Of a stretch of DNA of 60,225 nucleotides, positions 12,166 through 23,769 are shown piece by piece; within the stretch, counting starts at the first letter, position 1; the number at the start of each line of letters is the position of its first letter. Below the pieces are notes generated by a model that ran no database searches, had not been told where the DNA came from, and saw only the letters and a list, made by a program, of their open reading frames with translations. The stretch is taken from NCBI GenBank assembly GCA_030141605.1, contig JAQGDQ010001133.1:1-60225 (forward strand). The letters run 5' to 3'. A program made the translations under genes and the position numbers. Origin of the DNA: Tubiluchus corallicola. Lineage: Eukaryota; Priapulida; Priapulimorpha; Priapulimorphida; Tubiluchidae.

Positions 12166-12171
12166 ATTGAC

Positions 12172-12181
12172 GCGAGAGAGA

Positions 12182-12276
<95 letters not shown>

Positions 12277-12277
12277 T

Positions 12278-12338
<61 letters not shown>
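12172..12338. repeat. (GA)n microsatellite
   Basis: A long GA run with minor interruptions. Arg/Glu-rich ORFs through it are artefacts. Confidence 0.98.
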
Positions 12339-12340
<2 letters not shown>

Positions 12341-12663
12341 GTGGCTATTATACTAGTTATGCTGTGACGTCATTCATACTAAAACGTGCGTGAATACACA
12401 TACTTTTCGTTTATGATAATATCTTTTGAAAGTAGAAAGTTTTTGGAGAAAACGTAAAAAAAACGCCAAAATAAGTTTACCAATTGTTAATGTTGAACTA
12501 TTTTGGTGCCCATTGGGGTGGTGGCAATAATCGTTGTGATTTGCGGGAACAATGAGCCGACAAAGACCCAATTAGTAGTCAATCCACCTATTCTAGGAAA
12601 TAAGCTAGAAAAAGTTGTGAGTTTTGCCAGTCTGCTAAATCACCAGTATGTCTTGCAAGATTC

Positions 12664-13560
12664 TGCGCTGTTGTCTGCAGCAAATGCGAGAACAATCACC
12701 TAGATGAGAACAATAGGCGAAATTCTGTCAGTGACTTAACATGTATTTCCTTAGACAGTAGGACTACAGTTACTTCGGACACTAGTTTATACTTCACTGA
12801 AACAGAAAACAAAGAAAGCAGTGCAAGCCCGAAGGCAAAATTATGGCTCATTAAAACTGCAGCCATCAATTTGATTAAATTATGCAACGACAGAAATCAA
12901 ATAACTGAGGTCCTGAATATTCTGTCCGGAAAGCAAACTGTCTGTCAGTTCGACTTCGAAACTAGAATTAGCCAGTTGAGTGATAAACTTGAAGCTCTAG
13001 ACTATAAAATGAGCTGCAGCTCAAAACCATTGTGGAGTGATAGAGTATCGATGCCTAGAGCCGAGAATAGTGCCAAGCTGTCAATAGAAAACAAGTCTGA
13101 CGACAAAATGAAATTAACCCAAACCATTTATGATCCGTCTCGTACTGTAATAATCAGCAATGTAAAAATAAAGAAGTTGCTAAATCAAACTTCTCCATCA
13201 AAGAACAATTATCCCACCACTTTCCTCTAACGCAGTTTGACAACATCAGAAAGACAGCTAAAGGTATGATACAAGTGCAACTTAAGCACAAAGATGAAGC
13301 AAAGTTAATGATAGATAACTGGCTGCCTTCGTACCTGGGCATAAAGCCTCTACAAAATACCATTGGCTTACTACGAGACTGCGACCTAAGCTTGACCGAT
13401 GATGAACTATTAGATGAGATTAGAAAACATTACGTTGACGTAAAAGTGGACAGATTCAAGAAAAGGATGGAACGGTGCTTCTCCTAGGTAAAGTATATTT
13501 TAATTCAGCTGATGATTTAGAAACAGATGATGATGAAGATGTTATCCATGAGAGAGTCTA
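12664..13560 (+). pseudogene. Broken ORF1-like gene of a retroelement
   Basis: A coding-like frame runs from a Cys/His cluster (CAVVCSKCENNH, near 12665) through a Ser/Thr-rich linker and a probable coiled coil (about 12900-13000) to RTVIISNV near 13140. There the frame shifts and continues as KEVAKSNFSIKEQL to beyond 13440. A second shift near 13460 restores a frame reading TVLLLGKVYFNSADDLE and ending at about 13560. The order (zinc-knuckle-like cluster, coiled coil, RRM-like strand motifs) resembles ORF1 nucleic-acid-binding proteins of non-LTR elements. No reverse transcriptase follows; a tetranucleotide repeat does. The family is uncertain. The two frame breaks indicate a dead copy. Confidence 0.55.
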
Positions 13561-13564
13561 ATAA

Positions 13565-13735
13565 AACTCCTCCGTCCGTCTGACCGTCCGTCCGTCTGTC
13601 CGTCCGTCCATCCATCCATGCATCCATGCATCCATCCATCCATTTATCCATCCATCCATCTATTCATCTACCCATCCGTGTATCTATCCGACCATTCGTC
13701 TGTCCATCCAACCGTCCATGTGTGTTCCACCTCTC
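13565..13735. repeat. TCCG/TCCA/ATCC tetranucleotide repeat
   Basis: Degenerate (TCCG)n passing into (ATCC)n with TATC variants. It directly abuts the end of the ORF1-like relic, as is common at retroelement 3' ends. Confidence 0.93.
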
Positions 13736-13805
13736 ACTCCATATAGACTACCTAACTACAATTTTTTGCCTGGAAATTAGAATATGTTCACACGTAATAA
13801 CTTAC

Positions 13806-13917
13806 CAGGTCCAGTCACTGCATTTCTCAGTTTTTCTGCATCTTTCGACTGATCAAAACTTTTAAATGATGTAACAGTTCCTGCATCACCGGGATTTAAA
13901 GCCATCATACATCTCAT
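13806..13917 (-). pseudogene. Orphan first coding exon of a fourth annexin gene
   Basis: On the minus strand an acceptor (TTCTTAG) is followed at once by ATG and 37 codons with the annexin N-terminal pattern GTVTSFKSFDQ...DAEKLRNAVTGP, then a phase-1 GTAAGT donor. Exon position, phase and the TGPG end match exon 1 of the three full genes at 22.0, 32.4 and 42.9 kb, but the sequence is clearly diverged. No GTDE exon or later exons were found between here and the protease gene. It could still splice to something I missed. Confidence 0.8.
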
Positions 13918-14143
13918 CTAAGAATCATTTGTATAACATGTAGCTTATAAGTTGAAGAACCAGACATACGTCCAAGCGTGTTCAACGTAAATTTGTAAAT
14001 TCATACTCTACATGTTAGACTTTTTTATTGCTGTACGTAGATTGCCAAAGTTTTTTGATTTAAAACTTTTGATGGATTTTTATGAGAATCGAGCAGTTGG
14101 TGCCACGCAGTTGTTAGGTAGGCCACAGCCATGACGCAGTTGC

Positions 14144-14205
14144 ATAAGCGTAGCTAAGCAACATTTACTTTAAAGTCGAGGACTCGAGGGCTATAGATGG
14201 CAGCA
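14144..14205 (-). promoter_or_regulatory. Conserved annexin 5' block, unit 0
   Basis: Shares TAAGCAAC and CTATAGATGGCAGC with the blocks upstream of the other annexin first coding exons. Here the candidate splice donor seen in the others is degraded. It marks the former 5' end of the orphan exon's gene. Confidence 0.5.
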
Positions 14206-14334
14206 CACCTGCAATATCTGCAGAATCACACCTACAGTCACTGACTTTTAGCTAACGTAAGAGTGACTGTTGAATGTTTATTATTGAAGCGTGTTAAATA
14301 TGCTTAAATTAACCTGATTAAATAGCTACAGTGT

Positions 14335-14515
14335 CAGAAAAGCTTCTCCCTATCTGCCTCTCCCCCTGTCTTTCTCTTTTAGTTCGTCCGTCTCAGTCTC
14401 TCTCTCTCTTTCTCTCTCTTTTTGTTCGTCCATCTCAGTCTCTCTTTCTCTTTCTTTCTCCCTCTCTCTCTTTCTATCTGTCTCTAACTCTATCCAACTA
14501 TCTATTTATCTATAT
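14335..14515. repeat. CT-rich degenerate microsatellite
   Basis: Pyrimidine tract of CTCT with TTTC, CTGT and TATC variants. It lies at the same position relative to the annexin 5' block as the tract at 22.5 kb. Confidence 0.9.
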
Positions 14516-14639
14516 TCTCTCTACTGTTTTCAATTCAAATTTAAATTTTAAAGGTAAGGAAAGTCTAACCTTCACTTACTGCTAATATTTATAGCTATTC
14601 TTAATGGACTAACAATCCGAGCAGCCTTAGCTAAATTCC

Positions 14640-15480
14640 GCAGTTATCGCCAAGGGCCCCGTCACTTTTACACACTTAAACTGCTGGTGAACGAAGCCAC
14701 TAAGTGTCATTATTGAACTTGAACACTCTCAGGCCAGCCTCAAATCGTTATAATCATTGTAGTAAAAGTGCAAGTGTCACGAATAGTTGTTTAGAGGTTG
14801 CGAGTGTGATCTACCCTAATTTTGGGTTCCTTACACAACAACAACTACCAAAAATTAAAACCACAGCAAGTGTCAAAATGAGTATAAAGATATCTGTGTA
14901 TTGGGTCTGTATATAGTTGAACAAAATAATTTAAAGCAATTTTGAAGAGCATGTTAAACAAATTATTTCATTTTTGATGACAAATATGACTGCGGTCATT
15001 CAGTATGCTAAGCCACGAAGTACAAATGCTCATTAAATCTGCTGTTGTAATTAGCAACTTAGTGGAATAGACTGAAATCACACACATCTACAAACAATGT
15101 TTCTATAAAATCGCATCGCTGTAAATCTACAAATGTAAGCTCTGTGACATATACACGTATGATCGTAAATAATACGTCTAATACAGCTATGTAAAACGAT
15201 TCGCTGTTAAACATTTGTATTTATTCCAAAATGTTCATCACGTATATTTAAGTACTTTTGCTCATTGCAGAATAACAGATTTCATTAAAAAATGTTTTGT
15301 TATCTACATGATAACTAATTGCATGTACCTAATTATAGTAAAACGGCCAGTGAAATTAATGGGCAAGCTCACTCCTGATGAAGCATGTGAGGCTTGTAAA
15401 GAAACTGCAAGAAGAAGAATTCCTTAGGTATGTCCTACTGTGATTTTGAAGTAATACATGTGGAGCATGTCAGATCAGAG
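14640..15480. repeat. Duplicated intergenic block, annexin unit 1
   Basis: Closely matches 23770-24715, including a stretch with GCAAGTGTCACGAATAGTTG and one with CAGTGAAATTAATGGGCAAG followed by GAAGAAGAATTCCTTAGGTATG. The latter keeps a short plus-strand frame (KLMGKL...) in both copies, but its reading diverges, so it is probably not a gene. A shorter remnant sits near 34985-35170 in unit 3. Confidence 0.8.
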
Positions 15481-15904
15481 GAGGGCACGAGTTAAACAAA
15501 AGTCTAACAAACTATAAAAATACATTTTTTATTACACAATTATATTACCATTAGAAATATTAAATTGCCAAAATAAGTTAAAATTAATCTTCAAATAAGA
15601 AAATGTTTCATGTGGCATTGTAAAATATAGTTATTGGTAAAATTAAGTAAAGCAATTTATTTTCTACCTCATATGTGGTTAACATTGTGAAGTTGTAGAA
15701 AAACTCGTATTTAGTCTTCTTATATATATATATATATGATAAAATCTGCAGAAAAGTAATCATTTTTTGTACGAGATAGTTAAAACTTGTTGTTGTTGTG
15801 GCTGTTGATGTTGGCATCATTGTTGAGTGATTAAACACATCAGAAAGGTTAGGTAGTTGCCAGAAGTGTCACTCTGAAACAGAAAAAATGGCAATTGCTC
15901 TAAG

Positions 15905-16075
<171 letters not shown>

Positions 16076-16253
16076 AACCCTATCTAACTATCTACCTAAC
16101 TATCTCCTCTCTCCTGTTTTTCAAATTTAAATTGTAAAGGTTAGGAAAGTCTAAGTTCTTCTAACTATGGTGAATGAAGCCACTAAAGACAGCCTCAGTG
16201 TTGCTTAGCTTCAGTCAAAAAGAATACACCCTTGGCTATTTAGTTTAACGCGG

Positions 16254-16259
16254 TTTATT
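16254..16259 (-). terminator. AATAAA polyadenylation signal, annexin 1
   Basis: AATAAA on the minus strand about 53 bases past the annexin 1 stop. It is conserved at the same place after annexins 2 and 3, which supports function. Confidence 0.8.
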
Positions 16260-16311
16260 TACATTACGCCTGTACATTAGCTAGAATCTATCGTGAATAT
16301 GTCAGACCAAT

Positions 16312-19300
16312 TCATGCAGAGTGCTCAACGAAATAGATACCGTAGCAAGGTTTGAATGTATCCTTAACGCCTTGTAAGCCCATTCTTGCAAAGAGTCTTC
16401 ATACCTCAATAGCTGCTTCCAAAGTTAACCCATAATTCTTTAGAAATACTTCCTTTACGTTCACCATGTTCTCTTCACAGCAGGTGCAAACAACGCGGAT
16501 TAGCTGGGTGTCATTCGTGGATGGTCCATGTACAGATTCAAAAAGTCGTCTCGCCCAATAACTGTATATGTCTTTGACCATTTCAACTACAAAATTAAAT
16601 TTGCATGAGTAAAAGTAATGTATGGAGTTTCCGACTTGTAATGATTGATTATGCGTTCGATATTATGATAATACGAGTATCAAATTCAAATACTTGTTAT
16701 AGTTGTGTAATTCAGCTAGTTTAATTAAATGAAAGAATGCACTGCTGTATTGTTAACATATGTGTTTTAATAACTGAACGAGATAAGTTATTCGAGATAA
16801 TATTCAACTGCATCTAGAAAACAGTTTAACATAGTCTTGAAAAACAAAGTAAGGTGTATGGTTGCTATGTCACTCGAAGCTGGAGAAAACCCTCTACTCA
16901 CATAAAACTTGAAAAAACCATCTTGAAATTTTATACCACTGATATACTATATTTTTACATGCAGGTCTTGCATTTGCAGTAACGCTGATAAAACTCGCAA
17001 ATTTAATATCCTGCAATGACCGTTAGGTGCAGCCATTTTGATGGTACATCATTTGAGACAAAATTAGATAACATTGCGTGAAGTTTGAAAAAATAATCAG
17101 CGCACTCGTAGCTCACATGTTACTAACTGTGTAAAATTTCAAATTACTGTATCTTTCCAATAAAATAAAAAATAGGATTTGGTTAGAGAGTAGCGCACCC
17201 TGGAGGGTGAGTGAGCCACATTTTTCAAATTGGCACTAAGATTTTAAGTTATTATTTCTAGATACACGTGTCTTTCCAACAGGTACGTGAAATGTAGTAA
17301 TATAGTAATAGAGTAAGTAACATAGATTTGCATGGAAAGTTTTTTGATGCATAATTTAGCACTTCCTTTTCTTCCCCTGATTTACGTTTCTGTAGGTGAT
17401 GTCATGTAATGGCGACTTTGGAACGGCATTGCGAGAGATTTAAAATGAAAATAATCAAAAATTCCTTTTAATGCAAGCAGCATATATGCAAACACGTGAC
17501 ATTAATGTCAAAACACTGTCTTGTCATTTCTACATACTTACTACAGTCCAAAAGGGATTGCTTGAATAACTTGTCAAGATCAGCATCATTTTTAATTGAG
17601 TCCTCGATTGGGTGTTGAAAGTACTCTTCCCATGCGACGATACATTTGCGAATGCGTTCGAGGCTCCTGTAGGACAATAAAACGCCCAACACACCCGGTG
17701 TCCACAAAGGACCCACAAAATAATCGATATCATCTTCCAACCCATAATCGGGCCGCAAAGGGGGCTGCAAACAAATAAATTTTTTACACTGAAAAACGTT
17801 TGATGCAGACTTTCATCTTTCACCTACAATCAAGGTTTGCATATACAAACAATATGGACGGGAAAAAACTAAAGTGGTGCAGTTTGGAGTAATTGAACTT
17901 GGCTAGGGCAGAACAGCTTTAGTACTCTCTCAGTGAAAACCTTGGAAACCATTTTAATCACAATTTGCTATGAGTGCAGCTATTTGGCTCACACTAAGTT
18001 GTGTGCTGTTTACTTACGCAAATTTTCTAATGAGACATGCAATGCATTTTAGGATATTCAAGCACAAGTGCATACTAAAAAATCAAACATAAGGCATAAA
18101 ACTTGGGCTCAACCTATAATAATTATGAATCATACGTACATCAAGGAAATACGACAGTAACTTATAAAATGATGAAGACGAGTCTACGTCGTTTTTAATA
18201 CGAGCTGTAAACTTCTCCTTTCCACCTAAAAAAAGGGTAAAAATAATGATTATTCCATGCCGGTGTCAGTTATGTAGATAAAATGCACTAAAGCACATCT
18301 GAGAACTGCACAATGCATTATGATGAATAGATGGTTTAGCAAACTCAAGAAAATTGACTGGAACTGAAAAGCTGTTGGACATTTCATGGTAATAGATCTA
18401 CCACCATTGAAATACCAATGCCACTCTCATCACAGATCTTTGGGATTTTTCAAGGCAATATTGTACTGGGCCACATATGTGAATGGTATACTATGAGATC
18501 CTTTTCAGAAACTGACTGCGACCTTTGTGGTGCACGTGGTGCTATTTCGAAAACACACAGTTATTCATACAATTCCTTCTAATCTTCTTAAAACAGAGAG
18601 ACTTTTATGAGACTGTGGACATTTTTTAGCCAGGGAATTCAATTAAATGGTTTTAATACTATATTGTCAATAATCATATTTACGTGTATTAACTTAGTGA
18701 GCTACTTATGTACATAAAAGTTTGCACAATAGTAATCAGAATATTTATTTCTGTATATCTATTTTAAATATCATGTGGACTGCATGCCGTCCCAGACTTT
18801 TTGGTTAGTCAAAATATTGTTTTTGTAGTTTCCACGTTGCATTAAGAATACCATAGGCTAAGGGCCAATATTTCAAGCTTTTTTGTTTATGCGATGCACT
18901 TTCCTATCAACCATTAACGCAATGGTTTAGGAGGTACAAATGATCTTTGGTCCTGACAGACACAATCTAGATGAAGAGGAAATCACTGACGTTGAGTGTA
19001 AATGCAAGTATTGGTACTGACACATTTAATCCGGTAACCCACTTTTAACAACAGCAAAGTGGTGTTTTAATGACGAAATTATAGCCTTGTGACGTCATAT
19101 TGAGATCATACTTAAAAAATGTCAGCATTTTTGAAATCCATATGTTTACTTTCCTGTTAGTCAACCTAATAAATAATTTTCGCCTAGGATCTCAAATTTC
19201 TTTGTGCCCACAGACACCGTCTTCGAGTTAGGCATATAATGTCAAATGTACTAAGGCTGATTTTTGCAAATGTTATTCACTGTGCCTGAGACCATATTTC

Positions 19301-22045
19301 AATAGAATTTGAATAGAAAAATCCTGTTGCAATTTCTTCTATGTACAAATTTACTAGGACTATTTTGACCTAATTATAAATTTCCTCAGTAATTAATAAT
19401 AATTATATATATATGTGGTATTAAGGACCCCCTGAAAGTCAGGGAGTCATAGGAACACGTACCTAAGATTCTATAAGTTTCCTGTAGTGACTCAAGAGAT
19501 CTTGAACCGAAGATTTCAACCAATGCCATCTCATCCGTGCCTGCACCCAATACAAACAGACTGAGTAATGAAAAAATCCAAAGATATTTTGGCAGTAAAG
19601 TATCAGCCAAACATAGGCTACACACAAAATGCATTTGACATGCAAGTTATAAAAATTAAAAGCAATATGTGTAACGTGCATGTCAAATATGATGATTCGG
19701 GCTTCTTGTGTGAAGAGGACGATCAGGAACTTTAACATTCGACAAAGAAAATAGACTGTTGGCAAAATGTAGGCCTATAATATCTCTGTTATCAGGTCAG
19801 GCTGTCTCAAATGTCAAGAAACGGGGAATACACTCATGTCCAGGAACCAAATTAGTTCGAGGGCAAAATTGGACTTTTGAGTCTCGCTAAATGTGCTAAT
19901 TTGACTGTGTTTTGCCAGTTTGGCTTACGTGTACTTGGCTGTTAAATGCATAATCTGGAATGTTAACTTACATCAAGTGCCCATTCGAAGAACATTGCAT
20001 CTCGTAACTCTGGGTACATCAACCGGCTTTCAACGAGCATTTTCATTCTCCATTCAATTGGTTCTTTAAAATCGTCTGTTACCAAATATTTGCAATTCTG
20101 AAATGGAGGTCAATCTCATTTAGTATTTAATTCTGTAAAGTTATTCACAAAATTTATTTGATATATGCCTATAGTGGCAACATAGATTCGGAGCAAGAGA
20201 TCTGAAAAGACAAAAGTCCTAAAACTGACATTCTTCACTCGCTCAGGTCTGTTAATCAATTTTTAACTATAGCAAATCAGATCAAATCAAGTTCATTGTT
20301 CTCTGTAACATTTCAGAAATGTAAACATATAATAAAAATATAAAAACAGAATTATAGTGACAAACGCTGTAAATAAAGTAAATCTAAAATCAGAGAGAGA
20401 GATAAGGTAGCGAATTGACATGAAAAGTCATCAATTCAGCTACCCTATATTTGGCAACAAATTAGGTTAATTTCGGCACTGGTTAACATGGCAGATAAGC
20501 AAAGTCGTAAAGTTGTCTGTTGAGTAATTGGAGTAATTTATCAATTGAATTCATAATTTTTATCTGTAAAATTTGATAAGTTTTTTATAAATGTTATCAA
20601 GTTATATCCATCAAAATTAAATATCTAAGCAAAGAAAATTAAAAAAGGATGAAAGTGAAGAAAATTAGTTGTTTTAAGAAGATCCGTAGTAGTAGACTTT
20701 TAGTAGAACTAGAAACACAATAATGATAACAACATTCTACATACAACACCATTATTGTACAGCAATATAATATTAGTGTGTAACAATATGATGATTGTGC
20801 TATATATAATAATACAATAGTATTTGCAAAGATCTACTGTTATTATTGTTATTGTTTTGTATAATAAAATAGTATTATTTTCCATATTTGCAAATATAGA
20901 CAGTTATGTAATTAAATAATTATACTACAGATATATACATTTAACAAGCTTCTTATGTGTAAATATATATGTAATTTGCATCGAAATTAAATGTATAAGT
21001 AGATATATATTTTGTTTAGAAAAAGAACGAGAGAAGAAAATGCTCGTTCTTTTGAAAAGACCCAGATGACCTGTAGTAAAAACAGAATTTCAGGGGACAC
21101 CGTGGCCCAAGCGTGAATTATAAGTATGCCAGCTACATCCAATGTTGAACGGGCTATCAAACTATTACCAAAGCGACCCATGGCCCGTTCCCGTTCGCCA
21201 GAAGTAAGATATAAGTTTTGCAAATTTTTGCGAAAATTGGTCAAAAAAGGGTGTTTTGGAGTTTTTTGCCCCCTTCGACCCAGTGGGCCCGATTCGAAAA
21301 ACATGGGCCCGTGTGTTCCAAATGAGACTGACACTAGACCTGTTGGTTGATATTTAAATCTTCAAAAGTGGTACCCTGTTGGAACTGTAGACTTGAATTT
21401 TATATATAAACAAATATATAAACCCCATAACGCCGACATTAATATATACGATGTATTACATTTTTGCAAAATAACTCAAAAAGTAAAAAATAAAATAGTG
21501 AATATCTGTCACTTGTACCAGCTATTACACACAAAAGTATAGTGCTGTCACTTACGTCCTTATACAGCTCAACGAAAGCTTTCTGCATTTTCTGTAATTG
21601 ATCGTTGGACCTGCTTGTCAGCAGCATTATGACTGTGGCTTCATCAGTTCCTATAAATTCACCAATCCATATTAATTATTATTTTATTGCTATAGTTTTG
21701 TTTCTTCTGCCATAACTTTATAAACTTACTTTCTCTCTCTTTCTCTTTCTCTCTCCGTCATTCACTCTCTTTTTCATTGTTACCTGACTGCCTGGTCGCC
21801 GATATCTGTTTTTGACTTTCCTGAATTGTCTGTATTTCTGTTTGTCAGTTATACTGTTATAATATCAATTTATACATAGAGATTAGGATCTGTTCAAATG
21901 CAACATAAAACTCACCAGGTCCTGTTATTGCATACTTCAGTTTTTTTGCATCTGCTTTCGGATCAAAATCTTGAATTGGCTTCACTGTTCCTTCTGGTCC
22001 GTGCGGCACAAAAGTTGTGTTTCTTAACCTCCGATTAGGTTCCAT
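16312..22045 (-). CDS. Annexin 1 of the tandem cluster (splice-site lesion)
   Basis: Eight coding exons: 22045-21916, 21650-21556, 20097-19972, 19547-19463, 18225-18140, 17764-17542, 16586-16405 and 16362-16312. Phases agree and the product would be 325 aa, the usual size of a four-repeat annexin. Residues 19-47 have the classic start (EGTVKPIQDFD, ADAKKLK, GPGTDE 42-47). Repeat 2 has GAGTDE (118-123). Repeat 3 (from about 175) lacks the GxGT loop. Repeat 4 has GPSTND (269-274). Annexins bind acidic phospholipid in a calcium-dependent way, so repeats 1 and 2 are the likely sites. The exon 4 acceptor reads TG instead of AG (19549-19548). Using neighbouring AGs or skipping the exon breaks the frame. 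A TGA also sits in the 42-nt last intron, so retaining it truncates the protein. This copy may be inactive. Confidence 0.88.
16587..17541 (-). other. Annexin 1 intron 6 (955 bp)
   Basis: Intronic sequence homologous in patches to the longer intron 6 of annexins 2 and 3. Its first ~270 bp match unit 3 (36359-36620) and are missing from unit 2. No embedded gene seen. Confidence 0.7.
20985..21360. repeat. Intron-2 dispersed block, unit 1 copy
   Basis: Matches parts of 30690-31810 and 41596-42180, the equivalent introns of the other two genes. All carry GTGGCCCA...GCG and a short plus-strand frame with AIKLLP and ARSRSPE; the opposite strand is also partly open. Presence in all three introns shows the insertion predates the gene duplications. 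Origin unknown; an old retroelement fragment is likely. Confidence 0.7.
21722..21775. repeat. CT-rich tract in annexin 1 intron 1
   Basis: Short (CT/TTCT)n tract at the same intronic position as tracts at 32.1 and 42.5 kb. Confidence 0.85.
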
Positions 22046-22228
22046 TATGTATCGTTTATATGAAATTAAAGTAGCTAACACGTGGCGTACCCTAAAACAA
22101 TGTGTCCAAGCGTTAAGAGTTTTTGAAGGCTTCACTTAAATTTACAGTTCACTGCAACCTTTACGTGTTTACATAGGTGTAACTAAGCAACGTTTATAAT
22201 CGATGACTTACAGACTATAGATGGCAGC
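22046..22228 (-). promoter_or_regulatory. Annexin 1 5' region with candidate noncoding exon
   Basis: An acceptor (TTTTAG at about 22097-22092) lies 46 bases before the ATG, implying an upstream exon. About 115 bases further up is the conserved block GCTGCCATCTATAGTCT followed by GTAAGTC, a good donor. The same arrangement occurs before annexins 2 and 3. The simplest reading is a 5' UTR exon ending in AGTCT; the promoter would lie just beyond. Inferred, not demonstrated. Confidence 0.5.
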
Positions 22229-22257
22229 AAAATCTCCATATCTGCATAGTAACAGTT

Positions 22258-22405
22258 ATGACGCGTTCAGACTACATTCTCTCTGAAAGCAAGACAATAA
22301 CATGTGAACCGTTTGGCAACTTCTCTCGCAGCAGTCTGAACAGTAAGAGTGAGAGAGAAGTTGTGCAACAAGTTGCGAGAAAACTCCCCGCGTCTGAACG
22401 CACCA
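22258..22405. mobile_element. Palindromic MITE-like insertion upstream of annexin 1
   Basis: Starts near GCGTTCAGAC and ends near GTCTGAACGC, with a second internal inverted pair CAACTTCTCTC / GAGAGAAGTTG. The matching site in unit 2 (about 32735) reads straight through without it. The target duplication is unclear and its superfamily is not assigned. Confidence 0.6.
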
Positions 22406-22489
22406 TTATAGACCAATATCAAATATAATGGTGACTACATTTTTGCCTTTAGAAGTGCTTCAAGTATACTTAAATTTACTTGAATTAAT

Positions 22490-22615
22490 ACTACAACTTT
22501 CCCAATCTCTCTCCGTCTGTCTTTCTCTTATTTTTTATCTTCTTCTGTCTATCTCAATCTCTTTCTCTCTTCGTTACTCTTTTAGTTTTTTGTATCTCTC
22601 TCTCTTTCTCTCTCT

Positions 22616-22647
<32 letters not shown>

Positions 22648-22648
22648 C

Positions 22649-22694
<46 letters not shown>

Positions 22695-22700
22695 TTAGTA
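22490..22700. repeat. CT-rich microsatellite
   Basis: Degenerate then pure CT tract upstream of annexin 1. Leu/Ser-rich frames through it are artefacts. Confidence 0.95.
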
Positions 22701-23023
22701 GCTGTTGCGTGCGCATATCGTCGTTTAATATTGGAGCCAATTAAATATACTCATAGTGAGAGTTGTGAAGTGAAACTTATATAATTTGTATATTGTGCAT
22801 GAATAAAAAACGCATCCAGTTTAATGATTGGTTAAATTCTAAGAAAAACGATTGCTAAGATATTTCTGAAAAACTTAATTCTACAATAACTCTATTGTGA
22901 AGTTTTGCCTTACTTACCTGGTAGAAGGAGTTTTCTTCCATGTATCAGTGTAGGGGTGATATCACGCCTAATTAGCAGACAATGGCAACATGTATTTTGT
23001 GTAGACACAAGTATCCTGACTAG

Positions 23024-23765
23024 GAGGCACAGTACTTTAGAGACGACTCTGTACAGATCAGCATAGTGTGCATACTAAATGTCTTAAATACTTAAAAATT
23101 ATCAGCAGTTGCAAAATGAAGCACAAGATGCTTCTTGTGTTTTTAAAAAAGTCGGACTTCGCTAAAAATTAGTATGTAGAAATGAACAAGTGGTTCAAGA
23201 CACTATAAAGATCAGCTACACTAAAGACAGTAAATCCTAAGTGGCAATTGCAGTGATATAAAGAAGGAATGATAGCGTATTATACCATATGGTGAGTACA
23301 AACTTTCTTATTTTTATTTTTATGTTTCTGGTCACTTTACATTTCACTGTTCATAGGTTTCATCAATTCACGAATTTCTATGCACCAAGATTATTATAAT
23401 AAACATATGTCGCTTTGCCTTACACTGTTCATTGCAATAATATGGAATTATTGTCTTAGGTAAAAAAATGGATTCCATTTCAACATCAAAATTTTATGGA
23501 AAAGCCAGTGAATGTACGGACTCGGATGTTGTTGTAAGACATGGCAGAAGAGAAATAATTTTGTTACAGGATGCTGATGTGTCTCAACCTGAGAATGAAT
23601 CTAATGATGATGATGGAGAAGGTGATTACTCAGATTCTTCATGCTCAGAAGTTAGTGACTCAGAAATCTGCAGTCATCAGCCAACGACATCAAGAAAGGC
23701 TCTGATTTTAAATGGAAGACCCCCAAAAAGAATGCACAGCCTACTGCCATAAAATTCTCAGGGGG
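23024..23765 (+). mobile_element. piggyBac-like element fragment with transposase N-terminus
   Basis: A 94-codon frame starts with ATG at 23468 and stops at 23752. Its product is acidic and Ser-rich (runs such as SNDDDGEGDYSDSSCSEVSD), as in the N-terminal region of piggyBac transposases; the catalytic DDD domain is absent. Bases 23030-23110, upstream of the ORF, match the interior of the TTAA-bounded MITE at 8775-9230, which independently ties this ORF to a piggyBac family. Beyond 23765 the duplicated annexin intergenic sequence resumes, so this is an insertion between units 1 and 2, truncated at 3'. Not functional alone. Confidence 0.65.
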
Positions 23766-23769
23766 GGAT

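Noticed and set aside
12167-12367. Arg/Glu repeat ORF
   Set aside because: It is a translation of the (GA)n microsatellite.
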